In this document: piece after piece, positions 55,894 to 61,639 of the stretch
Layout of the letters: the number at the start of each line of letters is the position of its first letter
Numbering within the stretch: position 1 is the stretch's first letter
From: Candidatus Saccharimonadota bacterium
GTDB taxonomy: Bacteria; Patescibacteriota; Saccharimonadia; Saccharimonadales; UBA4665
Length of the DNA stretch: 61,639 nucleotides
Reading direction: 5' to 3'
NCBI GenBank assembly: GCA_028286405.1
Contig: JAQBRP010000006.1
Coordinates: forward strand, 1-61,639
Notes under the pieces: generated by a model
What the model was told of the DNA's origin: nothing
Seen by the model: the letters and a program-made list of their open reading frames with translations, nothing else
The model's database searches: none
Position numbers and translations under genes: made by a program

Positions 55894-57156
55894 ATGAAAA
55901 AAGAAATACAGAAAAGTCTAGAAACTATACGACGACCCCTACTGTTCTTAGCCGTGCTTGGGATGCTGTTTGCAGCCCTGCCAGCTACTGTTCTGGCGGC
56001 TGCTGTGGGCGGCCAGGTGCAAGAGCGGTCGGTTACATTAAGCGACAACGGCGCCAGTGGCGGAACCATTGCCAGCGGCGTTGGCAGTGGTGTTAACGTA
56101 ACCTACCGCGTGACCTTTACGGCAGCTACCAGTTATACTCTGCGCGGTGTGGTGCTTGATTTCTGTGACGGTACAGGTACGCCAATTATCGGTGATGCCA
56201 GCTGTGATGCACCAACCGACTTTAATCTTGGTGTCACACCCACGATTGATACTACGAACTATGTAGTTGGAGCCTCTACCACAGCAGGGCTCGGCACTGG
56301 CTGGACGGCCACTTCTGCTAATTCCGGGCAAACCTTTAGTATGACCAAATCAGCTGGCACGGCGCTGACATCGGGTACTACCTACACCTTCGCAATTAGC
56401 GGCGTAACTAACCCGAGCGCTATAGGCACATTTTATGCTCGCTTGCTGACCTATAGTAGTGCCACGGTGGGCATTGGCACCTACGCCCATGATAGCCCCG
56501 GTACTTACCAGGATTACGGCGGCTTTGCACTGAGTACCAGTGAAATCGTACAGGTCAGTGCCAAGGTGCAAGAAGCCCTGACGTTCTGTGTATCGGGGTT
56601 GTACTCTGGTGCCGCGCCGCCAAACTGTGGAGCCACAGCAACCCCAGCCATTACGCTCGGCCACGGCACCAACAACACCCTAGGCCCCGATGTCATTGAT
56701 CAGCAGCCAATCTTTACGCTAACTTCTACAAATGCCGTCAATGGGCTTACTATTCGTATGCGTAGCGCGTTGGCTTGTGGAGGCCTGAGTATGGACGCTG
56801 GTGCCACTTGTGGCATTCCGGCAGTCGGTGGCGGTGCCTCAACATGGTCGGTTATGACAGCCGGTACAGCCGCCTTTGGCATGTACTGCCACGATGGCTC
56901 TGGCGGCACCGGTAGCTTGAACTGTGACGACAACTACGTTGACCGCGGCGGTTCAGCCGACCCCAATACATTTGGAATGGATACCTCAACGGTTGGTGAT
57001 AACGTAACTTCTACCTACGGCGACGTGGTGGCTCATGCCAGCGGTCCGGTTAGTACCATGCTCAATCAGTACGACTTTGCCGCGACGGCCGGTAACACGA
57101 CCCCAGCCGGTCTGTATACCACTAACCTGGCCATGATTGCCACCGGATCGTTCTAG
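55894..57156 (+). CDS. Secreted beta-sandwich surface protein, paralog 2
   Basis: 420 residues, clearly related along its length to the previous protein: same order of QERSVTLSDNGASGGTIASG, DFCDGTGTP, LTFCVSG, ACGGLSMDAGATCGIP and GLYTTNLAMIATGSF. Signal peptide ~1-34. Tandem duplication of the locus is the simplest origin. Twelve bases separate it from the next gene. Confidence 0.82.
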   Translation: MKKEIQKSLETIRRPLLFLAVLGMLFAALPATVLAAAVGGQVQERSVTLSDNGASGGTIASGVGSGVNVTYRVTFTAATSYTLRGVVLDFCDGTGTPIIGDASCDAPTDFNLGVTPTIDTTNYVVGASTTAGLGTGWTATSANSGQTFSMTKSAGTALTSGTTYTFAISGVTNPSAIGTFYARLLTYSSATVGIGTYAHDSPGTYQDYGGFALSTSEIVQVSAKVQEALTFCVSGLYSGAAPPNCGATATPAITLGHGTNNTLGPDVIDQQPIFTLTSTNAVNGLTIRMRSALACGGLSMDAGATCGIPAVGGGASTWSVMTAGTAAFGMYCHDGSGGTGSLNCDDNYVDRGGSADPNTFGMDTSTVGDNVTSTYGDVVAHASGPVSTMLNQYDFAATAGNTTPAGLYTTNLAMIATGSF

Positions 57157-57167
57157 GGCAACCATGA

Positions 57168-58229
57168 ATGGGGTGGCCACTAGCTAACAGCCGAATCAAT
57201 AAGCGACTCCTCCTGGTAGGGGTGGTGGTAGCCTTGTGCGTGGCCACAACTATGAATTTGCTGGCGGCTGCCGGCAGTAGACTTGATAACCGATCACTGA
57301 CCCTGAGTGATAACCAGGTGAGCGCCACGGCGCAGTACACCTTTCGCTTTCAGCCGACTTCGACCGATGCAATCCAAACGGTACTGCTGCAAATTTGCTC
57401 AAACGATCCATTTGCCGGTACGGCCTGTACTCCGCCAACGGGCTTTGATGCCACCAATGCTAACTTACTGAATCAAGCGGGTGATGTTGGCTTTTCAATG
57501 TCGACACAGTCGACAGCTAACCAGCTGGTGCTAGAGCGGACAGTTGCCGCCTCCACCGCCCAGCCCAACAGTTACGAATTCGACACTGTTATAAACCCGT
57601 CGACCGCCGGGTCATACTACGTTCGCTTCCAGACCTTTGCTGGCAGCGATATCAATGGTCCCTCGAATAATTACGGTGGGGCAGCCTTTGCCATCGCCAG
57701 CGCCGTCGACATTAATGCCACAGTCCCCCCGTACTTGCTGTTCTGTGTCGGGGTAACGGTGCCGGGCTTTAATTGCAACAGCGTCAGCGGTGATTACGTC
57801 GATTTTGGGGAATTCAGTAGTCGCCAGGCTACCCAGGGCAGCACCCAAATGCTGGCTGCCACCAATGCTGTTGATGGCTACACCATCCGCGTGAATGGCC
57901 ACAGCCTAACCTCGGGTAATAATGTTATTGCGGAGCTCACTGGTGCCGATGTGTCTCGGCCGGGAGTCAGCCAGTTTGGTCTGAATCTGCGGGCTAACAC
58001 GGCACCCACCGGCGGAGAAGACGTCAGTGGCGTCGGTAGCGGTGTAGCAGCGGGCGGCTACAATCAGGTTAACTTCTTTCGTTTTAACTCAGGCGATGTG
58101 GTGGCCGCCTCAGTGGCCCCCGACGAAGCTCGCAAGTATACAGCGACCTACATGGTGAATGTCAGCCGTGATCAAGCGCCAGGCGTTTATGTCAGTACTA
58201 TTATGTATCTGGCACTCGGTAGCTTTTGA
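57168..58229 (+). CDS. Secreted beta-sandwich surface protein, paralog 3
   Basis: 353 residues, a more divergent member of the family: LDNRSLTLSDNQVSATAQYTF, ICSNDPFAGTACTPPTGF and YLLFCVGV correspond to segments of the two preceding proteins, and it ends PGVYVSTIMYLALGSF. Signal peptide ~1-38. Same operon as paralog 2. Confidence 0.8.
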   Translation: MGWPLANSRINKRLLLVGVVVALCVATTMNLLAAAGSRLDNRSLTLSDNQVSATAQYTFRFQPTSTDAIQTVLLQICSNDPFAGTACTPPTGFDATNANLLNQAGDVGFSMSTQSTANQLVLERTVAASTAQPNSYEFDTVINPSTAGSYYVRFQTFAGSDINGPSNNYGGAAFAIASAVDINATVPPYLLFCVGVTVPGFNCNSVSGDYVDFGEFSSRQATQGSTQMLAATNAVDGYTIRVNGHSLTSGNNVIAELTGADVSRPGVSQFGLNLRANTAPTGGEDVSGVGSGVAAGGYNQVNFFRFNSGDVVAASVAPDEARKYTATYMVNVSRDQAPGVYVSTIMYLALGSF

Positions 58230-58302
58230 CCGTCGGCTCTCTGTATTGGCAAACCGCAAGCGGTTTGTTACTATTAGCTCAAACTAAGTGAGGAAATCAA
58301 AC

Positions 58303-59340
58303 ATGTTGCGTAGTAAACTGGCTAATCTAACCAGCCTCCTGGTCGCGTTTGTAGTTTTGTCGGGTAGTACAGTCTTCGCGGCTACTGCAGCAACGCCGAA
58401 TGCCAGCAATGGATCGGCCAGCGATAACGGGCTAAAGGTATCACCAGTTCGCTCTGACGTGACGATTAACGCCGGCACCACGCAAGCTGTGCAGGTAACC
58501 GTTACCAACGTTACATCGTCGGTATCTTCGTACGATATATTGGTCAATGACTTTACCGCCAGCAGTGACGAGAGCGGCCAGCCTCAAATACTGCTTGATG
58601 CAACTAAATACGCACCATCACATAGTCTCAAGCGCCTGGTCGGCACCATTCCTGGCGTGACGCTGCAGCCAGGTGAGAGCAAAAATGTCCGTGTGCCAAT
58701 TGTGGTACCAAAGAGCTACGCTGCCGGCGGTTACTACGGTGCCATTCGGTTTGCGCCGCACACCAGCGATAACGCTGATGCCAAAAACGTCACGCTCTCG
58801 GCCAGTGTTGGTTCGCTGGTGCTAGTAACGGTGCCCGGCAACATTAACGAACAACTGACGGTCGCCAGCCTTGACGTCCGTGAAGCCGTTGATGCCAACC
58901 AGGTCGATACGCCACGCACCGTGTTCTTTGATGGCAAAGACATTAACGGCGTGGTGCGCTTCCAGAACAGTGGCGACGTACAAGAGCAGCCATTTGGTAA
59001 GATCACCCTCAAGAACTGGCGTGGCAAGGTGCTCGGCACCTACGAAGTTAATAACACGACCCCTCGCGGTAACGTTTTGCCAGAAAGCATTCGTAAATTC
59101 AGCCTACCACTGAAGGATGTTGGTGGCTTCGGCAAATACACCATGGTCGGTAACTTTGGTTACGGGAATAAGGGCCAACTGATCACCGCCTCCACAACCT
59201 TCTACGTTATTCCAGTGCTGACAATTGTCCTAGCCCTAGGTCTGATTGCCTTAGTCCTGTACCTGATCTTCGGCCTGCCGCGGACCATTAAGTGGTACAA
59301 CCGTCGCGTTGTGTCGCGGGCAAATAGCCGTAATCGTTAG
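58303..59340 (+). CDS. DUF916-like membrane-anchored surface protein
   Basis: 345 residues. After a signal peptide, NGLKVSPVRSDVTINAGTTQAVQVTVTN and SYAAGGYYGAIRF follow the WxL-interacting/DUF916 pattern of two Ig-like domains. A C-terminal helix (~300-325) and a basic tail (KWYNRRVVSRANSRNR) anchor it. In firmicutes, DUF916 proteins are encoded beside WxL proteins and help attach them to the wall. The start at 58303 has GAGGAA upstream; an in-frame GTG lies at 58288. An AAACCGC/GCGGTTT hairpin (about 58252-58267) precedes it. Confidence 0.82.
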   Translation: MLRSKLANLTSLLVAFVVLSGSTVFAATAATPNASNGSASDNGLKVSPVRSDVTINAGTTQAVQVTVTNVTSSVSSYDILVNDFTASSDESGQPQILLDATKYAPSHSLKRLVGTIPGVTLQPGESKNVRVPIVVPKSYAAGGYYGAIRFAPHTSDNADAKNVTLSASVGSLVLVTVPGNINEQLTVASLDVREAVDANQVDTPRTVFFDGKDINGVVRFQNSGDVQEQPFGKITLKNWRGKVLGTYEVNNTTPRGNVLPESIRKFSLPLKDVGGFGKYTMVGNFGYGNKGQLITASTTFYVIPVLTIVLALGLIALVLYLIFGLPRTIKWYNRRVVSRANSRNR

Positions 59341-59351
59341 CCGCTAAGCTC

Positions 59352-60263
59352 ATGGGTACACTGGTGGCAGCAAGAACCAAGAGGATCCTCATCCTAACTA
59401 GTATGCTAGTACTAGTATTGCAATGCTCGTTAACAGGGGTCGCTAGGGCGGCCGACACCACTCAGAACCCCCAAGCTGGGTCGGTGGGTCTGGAAGGCTC
59501 TATATCAACCGCTCCACCTACGCGGGCAGCAACCATAACCACGCCCGCTAACGGCACCGTGTTTACCAGTACCCCCATTACAGTGGCTGGCCTCTGCACC
59601 ACCGGTAATCTCATAAAGGTATTTGATAACAATGTATTTGTGGGTTCGACGCTGTGTGTAGGCGGCAGCTATTCACTCAAGATCGATCTGTTTAGCGGTG
59701 GCAACCAGCTGGTGGTGCGGGTGTACGATGCGCTCGACCAAGCTGGCCCCGACTCCAATACGGTTAATGTGACGTTTAACGATGCCCAGTACGCCCAGTT
59801 TGGTAGTCGAGTGACCGTTACGAGTATCTTTGCCCGGCGTGGTGCCTATCCGGGAGATTCACTGGTGTGGCCACTTATTTTAAATGGGGGCAGTGGCCCT
59901 TACGCGATCAGCGTTGATTGGGGTGATGGCTCATCGCCAGTGCTGCAGAGCCAGTCGGTGGCTGGCAGTTTTGACGTTAAACACAGCTATACGAACGCCG
60001 GTGTTTACACGGTAACCGTGCGAGCCACTGATAAAAATGGGGTGGCCGCCTTTTTGCAGCTTGTAGCCGTGGCTAACGGGGCAACCCAAGCCGCCACAGC
60101 TGCCGCCTCCAAAGATGGCAATGGCAGCGCAGCGGAGCAGGCCCCAGCCATATGGTGGCCAACACTGCTGACGGTACCGTTACTGCTGTTGGCGTTTTGG
60201 GTTGGTCGGCGTCACGAGCTGTATGTACTGCGCAAAACGCTGGAAGCTGCTCGTCGCCAGTAA
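59352..60263 (+). CDS. PKD-domain surface protein, C-terminal anchor
   Basis: 303 residues. Signal peptide ~1-33, an Ig-like domain (~60-135; TITTPANGTVFTSTPITVAG), then a PKD domain (~160-235; ISVDWGDGSSPVL...KHSYTNAGVYTVTVRATD), a membrane helix (~270-287) and a short basic tail. It starts 12 bases after the DUF916-like gene and closes the surface locus. Probably an adhesin or scaffold subunit. Confidence 0.85.
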   Translation: MGTLVAARTKRILILTSMLVLVLQCSLTGVARAADTTQNPQAGSVGLEGSISTAPPTRAATITTPANGTVFTSTPITVAGLCTTGNLIKVFDNNVFVGSTLCVGGSYSLKIDLFSGGNQLVVRVYDALDQAGPDSNTVNVTFNDAQYAQFGSRVTVTSIFARRGAYPGDSLVWPLILNGGSGPYAISVDWGDGSSPVLQSQSVAGSFDVKHSYTNAGVYTVTVRATDKNGVAAFLQLVAVANGATQAATAAASKDGNGSAAEQAPAIWWPTLLTVPLLLLAFWVGRRHELYVLRKTLEAARRQ

Positions 60264-60294
60264 TTGCTGCCACCTCTGATATAATGGTTATAAC

Positions 60295-61338
60295 ATGAGT
60301 CAAAAAGTCTATGTCGGTATGTCCGGCGGTGTCGATAGTTCGGTCACGGCGGCGCTCCTTAAAGAGCGCGGCTTTGACGTAACCGGCGTTTACATGAAGA
60401 ACTGGAGCAAAGATCTGCCCGGTTTTGCTTGTCCCTGGAAAGAAGACTTCCAGGATGCTAAGCGCGTAGCCGTGCAGCTGGGCATCGACTTTAAAATGTA
60501 TGACTTCGAGACCGAGTACCGCCAGAAGGTAGTCGATTACATGGTGGCCGGTTACCAGGCTGGCATTACGCCCAACCCCGATATTATGTGCAACCAAGAG
60601 GTTAAATTTAAGCTATTCCTAGACGCTGCCCTGGCCGATGGGGCCGATATGATTGCTACCGGTCACTACGCCCGGATTCACGACGGTCAGCTGCTGGCTG
60701 GCCAAGATTCTAATAAAGACCAGTCTTACTTTTTGTACCGCGTAACAGAAGAGGCACTACGTAAATCGCTGATGCCGATTGGCGACATGGCTAAGCCCGA
60801 CGTACGCCAGCTGGCCACTAAATTAGGTCTGGCTACGGCCGATAAAAAAGATAGCCAGGGCATTTGCTTTGTGGGTAAAGTCGGCATTAAGGACTTTTTG
60901 CTAGCCGAGCTGGGTGAGCAACCGCACGGGGCAATTATTGATGAACAGGGCAAGACTATTGGTGAGCACGATGGTGCACTGTTTTATACCATCGGCCAAC
61001 GACATGGCCTGGACGTCGGCGGCGGCTTGCCATACTACGTGGTCGGCAAAGATATGGCTAAAAATGAGGTGTATGTGACCACCGATCTGCAAGACGAGCG
61101 CCTCTGGCGCAAACAACTCAAGCTGACCAGTGTCCATTGGATTAATGGTGAACCGGCAGCCGGTAGCTATCAAGTACGCACCCGCTACCGGGCTCCACTG
61201 GTACCCTGTGAACTTCTGGTTAACGATGGCGACGCCACGCTAACCTTACAAGAAGAAGTGCGGGCCATTACACCGGGTCAATCAGCGGTGCTGTATGACG
61301 GTGCCCGTGTGCTTGGTGGCGGTATTGTCACGATCTGA
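60295..61338 (+). CDS. mnmA: tRNA 2-thiouridylase
   Basis: 347 residues. GMSGGVDSSVTAALL is the PP-loop. The two catalytic cysteines are in NPDIMCNQEVKF (near residue 102) and DSQGICFVG (near 190), and the FxIGQRHGL segment reads YTIGQRHGLDVGG. It thiolates U34 of tRNA-Glu, -Gln and -Lys, including the tRNA-Glu(TTC) encoded at 8836. TATAAT (60280-60285) lies nine bases before the ATG. Confidence 0.97.
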   Translation: MSQKVYVGMSGGVDSSVTAALLKERGFDVTGVYMKNWSKDLPGFACPWKEDFQDAKRVAVQLGIDFKMYDFETEYRQKVVDYMVAGYQAGITPNPDIMCNQEVKFKLFLDAALADGADMIATGHYARIHDGQLLAGQDSNKDQSYFLYRVTEEALRKSLMPIGDMAKPDVRQLATKLGLATADKKDSQGICFVGKVGIKDFLLAELGEQPHGAIIDEQGKTIGEHDGALFYTIGQRHGLDVGGGLPYYVVGKDMAKNEVYVTTDLQDERLWRKQLKLTSVHWINGEPAAGSYQVRTRYRAPLVPCELLVNDGDATLTLQEEVRAITPGQSAVLYDGARVLGGGIVTI

Positions 61339-61639
61339 ATCGGCTGTGATTAGGGGCGGTGGTGCTGTATCGGTGACGGCTAGTTTTACGAGTGGCGTAA
61401 TACTCACCGAAGCATCTGGCCGAACTGTAAACACGCTATACTGCCACTCTCCAGTTACCGTATCGTACGTAAAGGCGGAGTAGGCTGCCGGGTTCTTAAT
61501 GGCTCCAAGGTTAGGCTTGGTATTAGTATGCCCGCCGCCACTACCGTTGGTATATTCTACTGCGGTGGTATCGGCGGCAGTATTGTAGTACCGTGGGCCG
61601 CCAAAATCGTAAGAACGGCCATCAATAACCAGTGCCGGC
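61282..61639 (-). CDS. Partial secreted-type protein
   Basis: An open frame enters from the right edge on the minus strand and runs to a stop at 61282, about 118 residues. It reads like an extracellular beta-rich protein (VIDGRSYDFGGPRYYNTAADT..., then FTYDTVTGEWQYSVF). The last ~18 codons lie antisense to the end of mnmA, so the true 3' end is less sure. No family recognised; the start is outside the window. Confidence 0.5.
   Translation of the reverse strand, partial: PALVIDGRSYDFGGPRYYNTAADTTAVEYTNGSGGGHTNTKPNLGAIKNPAAYSAFTYDTVTGEWQYSVFTVRPDASVSITPLVKLAVTDTAPPPLITADSDRDNTATKHTGTVIQHR

Overview
The window looks like a chromosomal segment of a Patescibacteria (CPR) genome, most likely a Saccharibacteria-like lineage (inference). 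The reasons are short intergenic spaces, many genes with a -10 box 6 or 9 nt before the start codon (leaderless mRNAs), a short methionyl-tRNA synthetase, many secreted proteins with signal peptides and C-terminal anchors as in a single-membrane cell, and TGA used as a stop. No rRNA or taxonomic marker is present, so the assignment is provisional.

Layout. 1-3.3 kb: the end of a PurD-like ATP-grasp gene, then a membrane sensor, a small protein and a GAF histidine kinase. 3.3-6.2 kb: two GC-rich genes with strong Shine-Dalgarno sites, perfect or near-perfect sigma70 promoters, long structured leaders and hairpins without U-tails. They look transferred, perhaps from an actinobacterium. 6.3-8.5 kb: two surface proteins with LxxTG-like C-termini. 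8.6-15.1 kb: a tandem of palindromes, tRNA-Glu(TTC), and an array of short gene cassettes separated by five copies of a ~143-bp repeat ending in the same GGGTCACCA as the tRNA 3' end. 15.1-26 kb: a nucleotidyltransferase, a methyltransferase, pyk-pgk-tpiA, a UvrD-like helicase, a G5/lysozyme-like protein, an RHH regulator with a 20-bp inverted repeat, and rsmA. 26.0-29.5 kb: tmRNA, whose last bases plus terminator are duplicated 3 kb downstream and enclose a protein kinase-TPR operon, a second island at an RNA-gene 3' end. 29.5-46.5 kb: a cation/proton antiporter, a giant Cys-rich surface protein, a DEAD-box helicase, an MFS exporter, a GH5 glucanase, typA, trehalase, a HIT protein, metG, tatD and a cysteine desulfurase.

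46.5-52.6 kb holds the most unusual system: a seven-gene, translationally coupled operon for an F1-like rotary ATPase (b-, delta-, alpha-, gamma-, beta- and epsilon-like, catalytic residues intact). It has no subunit a. Instead of a normal subunit c, its first gene encodes a secreted protein of 283 aa whose C-terminal helical hairpin resembles subunit c but lacks the ion-binding carboxylate and carries a ~180-residue extracytoplasmic domain. This suggests an ATP-driven rotor coupled to something outside the membrane rather than to ion flow.

52.6-60.3 kb: a beta-helix-like surface protein, four related secreted proteins with a common C-terminal strand, a DUF916-like anchor protein and a PKD protein, which together read as one cell-surface locus. 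mnmA and a partial secreted-protein gene close the window. The two themes to follow up are the F1-like machine and the integrase-less cassettes at tRNA-Glu and tmRNA 3' ends.
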